From Selaginella moellendorffii (Eukaryota; Streptophyta; Lycopodiopsida; Selaginellales; Selaginellaceae), in NCBI RefSeq assembly GCF_000143415.4, contig NW_003314282.1, forward strand, positions 381,101 to 445,100: 64,000 nt of DNA, given 5' to 3'. Below the pieces are notes generated by a model. It was not told the DNA's origin, did not search any database, and saw nothing but the letters and a program-made list of their open reading frames with translations. Positions 34,150 through 46,000 of the stretch are shown in pieces. Within the stretch, counting starts at the first letter, position 1. Every line of letters starts with the position of its first letter. The position numbers and the translations under genes are program-made.

Positions 34150-36782
34150 CTCCATCTTTCTTTCGGGAGTATCATCAAGGGGTTCACTCGGCACTAGTTC
34201 ATCCAGTGTTTACTTTCCAAGCTTGTTTTTATAACAAGAAGTCTCCTATTATTCTCTCCGTGTTGGTTGATACAGGTTCGAGTTTATCTTCTATTGCTCG
34301 ACCTGTTGCCACACGTTGTCGTCTACACTTGCGTCGTGCGGCAGAACCAATTTTCATTCTTTATGGCAACGGCCGTACACATGCATGTGCACGGGATGAG
34401 GTGGACCTGGTTGTGCGTGTGGGCAATCTCGAGCTTGAGTTGTAGTCGTTGCGGGTGGTGCCGAGTTAAGCTTTTGACCTCATTTTTGGTATGGATTGGT
34501 TGCAGCGCAATCATGCCAAGTGTGACTTTGAGGCTTCTCCCCCTTGTCTCATACTTCCTTATGTTTCATCCATTCCTCTCACTTCCATACCTCTTCGTCC
34601 CTCTACTTCTACCTCTGCTTCCATTACTTTTGTTTCCTCACTCTTTCCTTCTGTGTTTCCATCTTGTTCTGCTTTTCCCTTTTCTGATCCCTCCGACGAT
34701 CTTTGTGTTGCAGCAGTTGACCGGCTCATGAAGGAGTATTCTGATCTCTTTGAATTTGACCTATCGTCTGGGGCCAAGATTGCCACACGTCATCCAATTC
34801 CCACCGGGGATGCTCGTCCAATCAAGGTTCCTGTTCGTCGTCGGTCACCTAAGGAGATCAAAATTTTACGAGCAAACGTCAAGGAAATGCTGGAAAAGGG
34901 TGTTATTCGGAAGTCGCGGAGTCCTTGGGCATGTGAACCTCATCTTGTGACGAAGCCTGATGGGAGTATTCGTTTCTGCATCGACTATCGTCCGTTAAAC
35001 GAAGTGACGATCCTAGATGTGTATCCTCTTCCTCACACTGCTGATCTCTTGGATCGTCTGGGGCGAAGTCGTTGGTTCACCAAGCTAGATCTTGCTTCTG
35101 GGTATTGGCAAGTACCAATGGCCGAAAAAGATATTCCTAAGATTGCTTTTCGTACACCATTTGGTTTGTACGAGTTTTTGGTGATGCCGTTTGGTTTGAA
35201 CAATGCTCCAGCAACTTTCCAGCGGATGATGGACGAGGTTCTTTGCGATATGCCGGAGGTGACTGCTGACTTCATTGATGATGTCTTGATCCACTCGGAG
35301 GGGACGTGGGAGGAGCACGTTCGTGATGTTTGTAAAGTGTTGGATTGGCTACGTGACGTTGGTTTAAAGCTGAAGTGGTCGAAGTGCGTGTTTGGGTCCA
35401 AGGACACAACTTATCTTGGGTACCGTATTTCTCGTGAGGGTTTGCAAGTTGATCCTGACAAACTTGTGGTTGTTCTAAAGTTCCCTACTCCGAAGTGTGT
35501 GAATGATGTGCAGCGCTTTTTGGGTAAGGTGCAGTATCTTGGTCGTTTTGTGGATCATCTTTCCGATCGCACTACACCATTGCGAGCATTGCTGAAGTCA
35601 TCAACGTCGTCTTTCATCTGGTCTCCGGATTGTGAGCGAGCGTTTGTGGATCTCAAAGAGCTATTGACAACTCCTTCGGTTTTGGCATATCCTGACTACA
35701 CTCGACCTTTTATTTTGCGCGTGGATGCTTCTGACATTGGTTTTGGAGGTGTGTTGATGCAAGAGAGCTCGAGTGTGCCTGGTCAGCGCCATCCCATTGC
35801 ATACATAAGCCGTACATTACAACCAGCGGAGATGAACTACTCCACGACGGAGAAGGAGTGTTTAGCAGTAGTCTGGGGTTTTGAGAAACTTCATGCATAT
35901 CTACATTGTTCTCGGACGTTACTTGAAGGTGACTATGCTGCTGTTACTTCATTATTGAAGCGGAAGAACTTGGTTGGTCGTACGGCTCGATGGGCTTTGA
36001 AGCTTCAGATATATGATTTCGATGTTGTTCATCGCCCGGGGAGTTCTATGGCTGATGCTGATGCCCTTTCTCGAGCTCCTCTTCCTTCTCCACTCACTTC
36101 TCATCATTCTGACGAACCTGTTGTTCCAGCATCTGTGGATTTTCTAGATGAGGATTTTGTGCCGTCGGCGGTTGCTGTCCTTGACATTTAGTGTCCACAG
36201 GGTGCAGAGCAAGATCTACCTTCTCTTGAGGAGGTTCGCGAGGCTCAGAAGATTGAGCCGTGGATTCGAAGGCTTCGAGATGGGTTTGAGAATCCTGCAT
36301 CACTTGTTGATGACTTGCCTTTCCGGCATTTACATTCTCAATATCGCCTTGAAGATGGCCTTCTTTATTTTGTGGGGACGGATCCTGATGATCGTTTACA
36401 ATTGGTGGTACCTTCGGTGTTTATGCCGCAGTTTCTCCATGCCTACCATGATTCTCCTGTTCTAGGTGGGCATATGGGACACCGTCGTGTCATCGAGAAG
36501 CTGCGCAGGTCTTTCTATTGGCCGGAGATGCGACGTGATATTATCCAGTATGTGCGTAGCTGCGTTTGGTGCCAAGCTCGTAATACTCCCCCTTGTGCTG
36601 CGGAAGGACGGTTGGAGTCAATTGCAGTTTCCCGTCCGTTTGAGTTGGTGGCGTTTGATCTTATGGGACCTTTTCCACGATCGACTGCTGGCAATGAGTA
36701 TGTTATTATTGCTTCTGACTACTTGACTTGTTGGGTGGAAGTTAGTGCTCTTGTTAGTGCCTCTGCAACTGCTGTTGGATAC
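34150..36782 (+). pseudogene. Element A pol, 5' part: protease, RT, RNase H, start of integrase
   Basis: Protease motif VLVDTGSSLSSIA near 34260 and FGMDWLQRNHAKCDF near 34480. RT with FCIDYRPLNEVTI, TKLDLASGYWQVP, PFGLNNAPATFQRMMD and active site FIDDVLIHS. RNase H with LRVDASDIGFGGVL and STTEKECLAVVW. Integrase zinc-binding HDSPVLGGHMGH...CVWCQARN and the first catalytic Asp in VAFDLMGPF. In-frame stops occur as TAG and TAA near 34443-34470 and TAG at 36189, all consistent with former Gln codons. The frame stops at the insertion of element B. Confidence 0.9.
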
Positions 36783-37930
36783 TGTAAGCCACAAATTTTT
36801 CCTTTCCAATTTGCCAGCTTACCTCGTCTATCCGTCCAACACTGCCTTGGCTTTTGCTAAGTTCCCTTGCCAAGGTTCTCGCCTATGGTACCAGCTCCTA
36901 CTTGGTCTCAGCTACTCACTGCACGAGCAACGGAGTGTTAGCCATCAATCCACGGATTCCCAAATCACTCCCAATCCCCCTCCCCGGGTTAGACTGGACT
37001 TAAGGTTCGGCTACACTCCCCGCAAGCACAAGCAGCCAAGCACACCAAGCTTCCAGGTTCCTAACATCCTTTGGTACCACAAGACTTGATCATGGGACCC
37101 TCTAAATCCCAAGTCTTGAGTGCAACACTTGCTTCGGGACGCCGAGGCGAAACACCGTGGCCTAGCGGCCCGGTATGGGTACCTCTCGCCCCCCACTTCC
37201 ATCCCGAAGGAAGGCCCAAGCCCCTAGGAAGGGCGAGGACCAATGAGCCGCATGGTACTCAAGTGAGGCACCACTCCACATGAGCCGGGAGCACCGCAAT
37301 CGGTTTCCCTTTCGGGAGTGGGAGCTGCTCTTGAGCACTTCCTTGGATGGCCCCTCCGGCACCAGCCAAGTCCATGCTCACTCCCACCCAAGGCCCCTCG
37401 GTCCCAGTCTCAACCTCAAGTCGGTTTGGAAGCCTAACTGGAGAGTCCCTTCAAAACTGGTTCCTGGACCTCACTATCCCTACTATACTTTTGGAACCCC
37501 TTGCAGCCCCCCCCCCCTGGGAGACGCACGCTTTGGGCTTTCACCCCTTGACCCGTATTAGTATTTGGACTTAGTCTCTGGCTCGATCTCGGACCCGATT
37601 TTGGATCCGACTTCGGATTCGGGTTCGGACTCGATCACGGACTCGATCTCGGACCCGATCTCAGACTCGACCTCGGACTCGACCTCGGACTCGGTCTCGG
37701 ACCCGATTTCGGATCTCGGACTCCGTCTCGAACTCGGTCTCGAACTCGGACTCGAACTCGGTCCCCGAGTCGGTCTCGGACTCGATTCCGGACTCTATCT
37801 CGAACTCGGTCCTAGAGTCGGTTTTGGACTCGATCTTCGACTTGGTCCCATCCGATGAACTCTTTGTCATTTTGGTCATGCTTTCGGGGTTCCTTTAGCC
37901 TACGACACCTCGGCGAGTTGGTTCCTTACA
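36783..37930 (-). repeat. Element B LTR (3' LTR in element orientation)
   Basis: Contains a hexamer-type array (CTCGGA/GAGTCC-like) at about 37566-37850 and a C-run at 37507-37517. On the inner side it is flanked by a purine-rich minus-strand tract (ctatgggtggtggagt, plus 37931-37946), the likely polypurine tract. Confidence 0.9.
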
Positions 37931-38714
37931 ACTCCACCACCCATAGAAGAAGTTCGATGCCCACATCGAACGTCTTGTTTTATCCTACGACTTGTTGACC
38001 ATGTCTCCGGGGGCATCCCCCCACTTAGCGGTGTGCCTAAGTTAGCCTCCCCGGCCAAGAGCCCATGACAACGGAATATAGGTGTCCCTATACTCCTCAC
38101 CTCACCACGCCCTAGTATAGGGTCGGGACTTAAACCCAGCCTTGCTTTACTAGGGGGTTGGGACTCGAACCCAACCTCCGTAGAATACGTCTACGGATTC
38201 GACATCCCCGCAGGGAGTCGGGCGTAGCTCCCTACGCCTGGTCGACCTAGCTAACCCATGCTAATTAGCTTACCTTCGGCGCGCCTTCGGGTCCCAACAT
38301 ATGCCATTGCTCAACTTCTCAAATTGATACTTTTAATTGAACTTTGCATAAGTACATAGAGTTCTATCATGCAGAAATTCCTCCACTAGATCTCGCGCGT
38401 TCGCTAGGTTCTCCTCCGGTTCCCATGTTGCTTCGCAGTGTGGAAATCCTTTCCACTTCACATGGAACTCTCTCACCTCGCGTCCTTGTCGCTTGCTCTT
38501 GCGCGCATTGAGGATGGCCTCGACTTCGTATTCCTCTTCCCCTTGGATAACCTCAAGTAAAGGTCTTACTTAGTCCTTGCGAAGCGGATCCTCAAAATAC
38601 GGCTTGAGTAAGTTCACGTGGAACACGGGATGCATCTTCCCCATCTCTCGAGGAAGTCGGAGACGGTAAGCCACTTTACCGATTCGAGCCTCAATCTTGT
38701 AAGGCCCCGCGAAC

Positions 38715-38766
38715 CTGCTTAAGGAACTCAAGATCAATTCATTTACAGGAATACATGCATTTTTAC
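38715..38766 (-). other. Putative 52-bp spliceosomal intron before element B chromodomain
   Basis: On the minus strand, GTAAAAATG...TTCCTTAAGCAG interrupts KLTQR/FAGPYKIEARIG. Removing it restores the frame and the typical 'KL..RF.GPY.I' sequence and connects the integrase to the chromodomain. Both ends carry AG/GT-type exon junctions (AAAG/GT and GCAG/GT). Unspliced reading stops immediately. Confidence 0.72.
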
Positions 38767-39184
38767 CTTTGGGTTAACTTCCAGCTGATCCCACTTGGTA
38801 GCCTGAGGTTCTTGGTGTTCAGCCACACCTTCTCCCCAGCTTGGAACTCCACATCCCGACGCTTTTGGTTCGCATACTTAGTTTGCCTTTGTTGAGCCCG
38901 TTCCAAGGAATCCCTCACTAGATTCCAAATGTTGAGTCTTTCCGCCGTGAATGCCTCCACTGCGGGTAACTCTCCATGATACTCGGCCACGCCGAGTTCC
39001 ACAGGACCTTCAATAGCTCGCCCATTGATGACTTCCCATGGACTCACCCCGATGCTCGAATGTGGTGAGTTGTTATAACACATTTCCGCAAGTCCCAAAT
39101 GACTTACCCAGTCGGTCTGGTCTCCCGAGACATAGCATCGCAAATAATCCTCCAGCTGCCTATTCACCCTTTCCGTTTGTCCGT

Positions 39185-39231
39185 CTGTCAAGAAGTGTTA
39201 GTGCCATCAATCTTGACTCAATACCCATTAC
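39185..39231 (-). other. Putative 47-bp spliceosomal intron in element B integrase
   Basis: On the minus strand, GTAATGGG...CACTAACACTTCTTGACAG lies exactly between the codons for HPQT and DGQTERVN. Removing it rebuilds the conserved integrase string and keeps frame. It has a GT donor, an AG acceptor and a CTAAC branch-point match about 17 bases from the acceptor. Unspliced translation stops after HPQTGNGY, before the catalytic Glu. GACAG is present at both borders. GTCAAGA and TCTTGAC inside it form an inverted repeat with the branch-point match in the loop. Confidence 0.75.
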
Positions 39232-41259
39232 CTGTCTGTGGGTGATAGGCTGTGCTGAATTTCAACTTGGTGCGATACTGTTCTAGGAGTGTCCTCCAGA
39301 ACCTACTGGTGAAGATCTTATCTCGATCTGAGATAATCTCTTCCGGCCTTTCCCGCACTCGAACCACTTGTTCGAAGAACAGCTTCGCCACACCTTCCGC
39401 ATCCACATCCGTTGTGGTGGGTATGAAATGTGCCATCTTTGAAAATCGGTCCACCACAACGAATATCGCATCGAACCCCTCGCTTGGGGGTAGTCCCGTG
39501 ATGAAGTCCATCGTAAGACATTTCCACGGACGATCTGGAATGGGGATGCTTTGCAACAAGCCCCCACTAGCCTTCGTCACGGCTTTGACCTGCTGACATG
39601 TTGGACATGTCTTTACATAGTCTTGGACGTCCTTAGCCATATCTAGCCAGTGATACTTCCTTTTGAGTAAGCCCATCGTCTTAGGCACTCTGCCATGTCT
39701 CGCGAGAGGTCCGTCATGACACTCTTCCAAGGCTACCTTCCTTAGTTCCCCTTCTGGAACATACACCCTCGTTTGCTTGTAGTATATGAGTTCGTTGCGT
39801 TCCGCATAGCCCGTTTTCTCTTCCGTTGGCAGCTCACCTTTCTGGTGAGCTTCCCGCGCCTCCAGATTCCTCAGCAACACTTCTTGTGCTAGACCATCAC
39901 TCTCGTATGCGGTCCGCACATCGTCCCAAAAGGTTGCTGTCGCGCTAGATATCGCCAACTTCAAGCTCGCTTTTCGACTTAGCACATCTGCCACGATGTT
40001 GCTCTTCCCAGGCTTGTACAGGATCTCGCAATCAAACTCGGCCAAGGCATTGGCCCACCGACCTTGTTTCCCTCTCAGGTCGGGTTGTGACAAGAAGTGT
40101 TTCGTTGCCACATTGTCCGTGTAAACCTTGAAGTGTCTCCCAAGGTAGTGTCGCCACTCCTTGAGCGCCTTGACCACCGCAAACAATTCCTTCTCGTGGG
40201 CAGGCCACTTCCGTTGAGCCTTGTCCAGCTTCTTCGAGAAGAACGCTACTGGATGGTTGTCTTGCTTCAAAACTGCGCCCAACACAAAGTCCAAAGCATC
40301 CGTGTCTACCTCGAAGTCCTTACCAAAGTCCGGTAATGCCAACACGGGAGCCTTCCTCAATTTCCCTTTGAGGTGGACGAATGCTGCCTCGCATTCTGCT
40401 GTCCATACCATCTTCCCTTTTCCTGTTTGGTCCGTTAAGGGCAGAGCTACTCTCGAATAGTGTCTGATAAACTTTCGATAGTAGTTGCATAGCCCCAAGA
40501 ATGCCCTCAACTCATGTACATTCGATGGTCGTTCCCATTCCTGGATCGCTTGGACCTTTTCCGGGTCCACCTTGAGCCCGTCCTGGCCCACCACATGCCC
40601 GAGAAACTTTACCTCTAGTTGAGCAAAGTCACATTTGCTCTCTTTAGCATACAGTTTGTGTTCCCTTAGTTTCTCAAACACCTTCGCCAAGTGTTCGGCA
40701 TGCTCCTCTAGTGTCTCGCTATAGATCAGGATGTCGTCTATATAGACGACCACAAAGTGATCCAAATAGGGTACAAAGATGTGGTTCATCAACGCCGAAA
40801 ACGTTGCCGGCGCATTGCACAGCCCAAAGGGCATCACCAGAAACTCAAAGCTCCCATACCTCGTTCGACAGGTTGTCTTCTCGACATCTTCCTCAGCTAC
40901 CCTGATCTGGTAGTATCCTGACCTTAGGTCAATCCTCGAGAAGTATTTTGCCTTTCCCAACCTATCGAATAGGTCCTCAATCCTTGGCAAAGGGTACTTG
41001 TTCTTCTTGGTATACTTGTTGAGCAACCGGTAGTCTATGCACATGCGCATAGATCCATCTTTCTTTTTCACAAATAGCACCGGCGCCCCATACGGCGACT
41101 TGCTCAACCTAACATACCCTTTGTCCACCAACTCCTCTAGTTGGCTCTTGAGCTCCTTGAGTTCTTTTTCGTTCAATCGATAGGATGGACGAACCACCGC
41201 CTCAGCACCCTCGACCAGCTCAATCTTATGTTCTATCGGTCGTGCGGGGGGCAACCCCG

Positions 41260-41876
41260 TGTGAGACACAAAATCCCTAGGCCCCAAAGTGGAGCTGGAA
41301 GGGCGCCACATGGTAGTGGCCGAAGCGAGAGCCAAACGAGCGTTACACGTTTGGACCAAAAGCTCCGACTTGAAAAGTCAAGAGCGGGAGTGGAACTCCC
41401 AACGAAGTGCTCGAGGAACGAGCACAAAGCGAGCAAAAGGCGAGGCTCCAAAAAAGGGACCCAAAAGGGCCAACACATGACACGTGGGAGAGTCCGAGAC
41501 GGACCCGAGTTGGAGTCCGAAGTGGAGTCCGAGATGGACCCGAGTTGGAGTCCGAAGTGGAGTCCGAGATGGACCCGAGATGGAGTCCGAGAAGGAGTCC
41601 GAAGTGGAGTCCGAGGTGGACCCGAGATGGACCCGAAGTGGAGTCCGAGATGGACCCGAGATGGAGTCCGAGATGGAGTCCGAGGTGGACCCGAGATGGA
41701 CCCGAAATGGAGTCCGAGATGGAGTCCGAGATGGACCCGAGATGGAGTCCGAGATGGAGTCCGAGATGGACCCGAGATGGACCCGAGATGGAGTCCGAGA
41801 TGGAGTCCGAGATGGAGTCCGAGATGGAGTCCGAGATGGAGTCCGAGATGGAGTCCGAAGTCGAGACCGAGACCGG

Positions 41877-41908
<32 letters not shown>

Positions 41909-43023
41909 TCGGGACCGAGACCGAGACCGAGGCCGAGGCCGAGACCGAGGCCGAGCCCGAGCCCGAGTCCGAGTCCGAGTTCGAGTCCGAGTCCGAGTCC
42001 GAGTCCGAGTCCGAGTCCGGAGCCTGAGAGGGTGAAAGCCCAAAGCGTTCGTCTCCCAGACCCTGGGGGGTTTGGTGAGCTCCAAAAGTATAGTAGGGGG
42101 AGGACTGCAGTGGAGCCAGTTTGGCCAGGAAAGGCCAGTTTGGCCCAGGAAGGCCGGACCCAGTGTTGGGTGATGAGCTGCCCACTGGGAAGTCCAAGAC
42201 TAGAGTGAACACGGACTGACAAGTGGGGTAGCTTGGTGAAGTGTTCAAGAGCCGACTCTAGTTCCCCCGGGAGATCGACTGGCCGATGCTCCCAGTCCAA
42301 GTGTGGGTGGCACTACCTACTTGGACACCTGTCGTGGCTCAACGGAACCTCGCTCTAAGCCCATGGCTAGAGCACCTAAAGGCGAAAGGCGAGGAGAGTA
42401 CCCAGGTGGCTCGCGTAAGGCCACGGTGTTCCGAAATGTTGTCCCGAAGGCCCAGACTGTGGAAAGGAAGAGGAACAATCCTCTGGGGTAGTGACCAAGG
42501 ACACAGTCGTGTGGTGGGGAAGTCCCAGAGGACCGTGGGACTTAGTGGTCGGGCCTGTGGGTCTTGATCCAGTGGCAGTGTTGGCAAACACGGCCAGGGG
42601 CAGAAAGGGACTTGGTGGGGACTGACAGAGGGATATTGGGGAAGGCTATTCCCCTTGTCGGTGGGCATCCTAAGGATGCTAAGGAGTGGATCTGAGATGA
42701 CCACTCACGGATGGTTTGCCTAGTCTTGGAGAGCCAAGACTGTGATGCAAGTGGTATTGGACTACCAGTGTGGCAAAGGTGATTGGGCATGGCCTTAGCG
42801 TAACGGGCTGCTATGTCGGTGGTACCTTTGAGTGTCGGTCATGGGATTGGACACGTGGAGCACTTGGACCAAGTGCAAATGTTGAGTGGCATAGATGCCA
42901 TTCTCGGGGCTAGCAAGTCCCAAGTCCTGGATTGGACTTATGGAGGTGGTGAATGAGACTCCTCCAAGTGGTCAGAGGTGTGGTTAAGTGACTAAAGTAG
43001 AATGGAAAATTTAGTCGCTTACA
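41260..43023 (+). repeat. Element C 5' LTR
   Basis: Contains the tandem array at 41490-42025. The following 1 kb (ggtgaaagcccaaagcgttcg...) looks identical to the 3' LTR. A block resembling the element B LTR (gtgaaagcccaaagcg, gtctcccag, ccaaaagtatagtaggg) lies at 42030-42100. Confidence 0.9.
41490..42025 (+). repeat. Tandem hexamer/12-mer array in element C LTR
   Basis: Begins as GGAGTCCGAGAT / GGACCCGAGAT units (about 12 bp), changes to GAGACC units and ends as GAGTCC units. It is purine-skewed and open in several frames on both strands, giving apparent Arg/Glu/Ser/Asp-rich frames that are not genes. The 3' LTR copy is at 47355-47890 and differs by small unit changes. Confidence 0.9.
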
Positions 43024-46000
43024 ATTTGGTATCGGAGCTGTTCCTTAGTCCGACTTTTATTGGTGCTCAAGTATATCACCACTAGTGTTGGCATCGGAAG
43101 GTCTGAGGAGGGGGCCTATCCTTGAGGAGTAGCAAGTCGGGAAGACATGGCTCTCCATTACAGTTCATGTGTGAACTTGTAGACGAGGTGGTGGATAGAA
43201 AAGGGCCAATAATGGAACGACTTTGGGATCTTGGGAACAGTGCAAGGTTTTCCTCATTGAGTTGAGGATGTGATCCGGATGAGCATTTGTCTCAGCAAAT
43301 TGGCTAAGGTAGTTGTGGTAAACAACTATAGTTGGGATCACGGGAAAGATAAAGACTCCAAAGCAATAAAGGAGTCACAAGATTATCCTCATATAGTTGA
43401 GGTTGGTGCTCATGAATGTGAGACCAGAAGTAATGACCGTGGGAGGTCAAATACGGAAGAGGACTCAAGTCCTTGAAAAGGTAGCCGGGGCTACCACTAA
43501 TAAATGCTGGAACAACCCAAGGAGTTGGGGGTGTATTAAGTGGATGAGTTGGTGTTCTCATCACATGGACAAGTAGTCCTAAGGGGCAAAGGTTGCCCCC
43601 AGAGAACAAAATCAAGTGTCGGAGTAACACTTGTGAAAATAGTCATTTTGAATAGGATAGGAATGCAGAAGTGTATTCCAGTGAGCTAGTGCCTCACAAG
43701 TAGGACCTTACGGGTTTGTGGATTAACCAAGTCCAAAACTGCTGGATGACTCAAGTAGAGTCAACAGATGGTCCTAAAAGGACTGATGGAAGCATTTGGA
43801 CTGAGGTGTGTTGTACCCCACAAAGGATGGGGGGGGATCATAGGATCCAAGGATGAGAACAGAGGGTATCTCATCGATGGCAAAATGTGCCATGCTAAAG
43901 TTATGGGAAAGGTGTTCCCAGAAGAAAACAACTTCGACATAAAGTTGTGTGTGACCTCTATGGTGCAGTGCTAACGGATGGTTGGCATGAGAAAGAGCGG
44001 TGTTGGTCTTGGCAAAGACTTAGACACGAAGGGGAAATGTCATAGAGGTAGGCTCGTGGAGCCGATGGTGTGGAGACACCAAATGTGCCAAGGTGTGATA
44101 CCTTGAGGCTATGTTGGTGGGTTCATGAGAACCCCTTGCCAAAGGAATCCCAATGGAAATGGGAATAGCATAGCCTAAGTTGCAGAGCATGCAGTTGGAG
44201 TGTGGTGACCCAGATAATGATGGAGGTGTGAAAGCACCAAGCAATGAGTTGTAGGACTTGACAACTATGAGGCAACTAAGCAAGAGGTGCAAAATAACTG
44301 GTTAAACGGGTAGAAGGTAGCTACCCAAGACTTCTTAATAGCATAGGGAAGTTGGATATACCCTTATGGGGGATAAGTTGCTTGTGTTGCGATATAGTAA
44401 GTCAATGTCATAAAAGGAAATACTCATTGTCAAGAAAGCCCATCATTGGGACACCCGAACACTGTAGAACACCAGAGGGTGGTGTTTGATATCACGAGGG
44501 CAATGGATAAAGCCCAAGGGACTAAGTCCCTAGCGAATGATGGATAGAAGGTGCTATCCAAATGTCTAAGGTTGCGGAGACAGGAGAGGACTGTCTACCC
44601 GAGTTGGACAAAGCCAAAAATGGAATTTTGGCAAGGCTAATGATGGGCATGTAAAGGCCCATAAGCAACAATGTAATCCCAGTGTGTGGGATTATAAGGT
44701 GAGCATACCCGGATTGAGGAACCACTCCCTAGGCTATTGGGTAGGTTCATCCCTAAGAATACTTGCTAAAGCATGATAGAAAGTGCAAAGCTATCCTCCT
44801 GGTCTGGAGGAGAATGACCAAAGGAAAGGTGTGAAGCCAAAAAGCAAAAAGTAAGGGGATAGAACCGAACCGTAGGAATCAAAGTGCATAACCAAGGTTG
44901 GTTATGCCAGCTGGGAGTGGAGAATCCAGTGGGGGCTCGAGGGTGTTGCCGCTAGCAACCGTGATGCCATGGAGAGTCTAAAATATAGAATTGTCCATGT
45001 TAGACTATGTGGCATTTGGAAGGCTTGCAAAAAGGGAGGCCTTAGCAAGCTGAGGGACAGAGTTCCTTCAAGGTTCCCAAAAACGATTCTAGGTAGCTTA
45101 GTACCTAGAAAGGCCAAGTGTAAATGGTTCATAGAACGCGCGAAATCAGAGTGGCGCAGCAGAAGCGTGGTCTTGAAGCTTGCCATGAGGCAAGGCTATC
45201 AAGGTTAGGGAAGTAGTTCCCGAGTGTTCAAAGAGAGGGCTTTGAACGAAAGTCGATGGTCAAGGACTTTCACGCTTATGCAGGAACCATGTTACAGTGG
45301 TCGGAGGACTTGCCAAGCGAGATTGGCACGTCAGGGGAACAAATACCCTAGTTAAAGGTGATAACTTCAAAAAGGGTGGGCCATGGGGCCGAGCATGGAG
45401 GAGTCCATGCATGATCACAGACATGTCAAGTGAGAGGACTTGGCAGTGTGGAGGAACTAGGTTCCTAAACTGTGATCTGTAGCGCACTTTAAAAATAAGT
45501 TGGTGCACCGGCGTGGGGAGTCATGCCAGGCATCTTGTGTGATGCCGTCCGTAGATGCATATACGGAGGTTGGGTTCGAGTCCCGACCCTCTAGTGCTTG
45601 GGTTCGAGTCCCAAATCACTAGGGCGTGGTGATGGTTTGGAATATGAGGACACTCATATTTCGGTGGTCATGGACTCTCAGTGGGGAGACTGGTTTGGGC
45701 ACACTGCCAAGCGAGGGATGCCTCGGAGTCGTGATGCACGGTTAGATTGCTTAGTGTGAAAGCTCAGCATATCTAACTTGAACACTTTGGTGCAAGTGGC
45801 ACCAAGGTCGTGGTGAGTGAGATGGGGACACCTAATCTCAGTTGCTATGAACCCTTGGCCGTAAGGGCTAGCTTGGGTGCACCGCCAAGTGTGGGGGATG
45901 CCCCCGGGGTTATAGTCAACAACTTGGAGGTCTAGAAGACCAAGTACCTCTTGGCAACTCTGTTAAGGTGCCAAGGTGAGATCACCAGGTGATCTTATGG

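Larger units (their letters stand above)
38333..41254 (-). pseudogene. Element B pol: RT, RNase H, integrase, chromodomain, with two intron-like gaps
   Basis: [56 protein letters not shown] and active site [11 protein letters not shown]. RNase [23 protein letters not shown]. Integrase zinc-binding site [11 protein letters not shown]...[10 protein letters not shown]; catalytic Asp in [10 protein letters not shown] and [14 protein letters not shown]; catalytic Glu in DGQTERVN. C-terminus contains FAGPYKIEARIGKVAYRLRLP and a chromodomain (EYEVEAILNARK...VKWKGFPHCEATWEPEENL). Segments 39185-39231 and 38715-38766 interrupt the frame but have GT..AG ends. One TAA at 38570-38572 fits CAA to TAA. The polyprotein stop is at 38333. 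Apart from these stops the reading frame is open. Confidence 0.9.

Noticed and set aside
41490-42025. CRISPR-like regular repeats
   Set aside because: Units are contiguous 6- and 12-mers without spacers, in a plant LTR.
41233-42300. Long open frames (up to 355 residues) on both strands in element C's LTR and again at 47208-48170
   Set aside because: They arise from the GAGTCC/GAGACC tandem array, which is open in several frames, and have no non-repetitive conserved domain.
45540-45620. Possible tRNA gene because of gggttcgagtccc
   Set aside because: Only T-arm-like sequence is present; no acceptor stem, D arm or anticodon arm can be formed around it, and it repeats within retrotransposon DNA.
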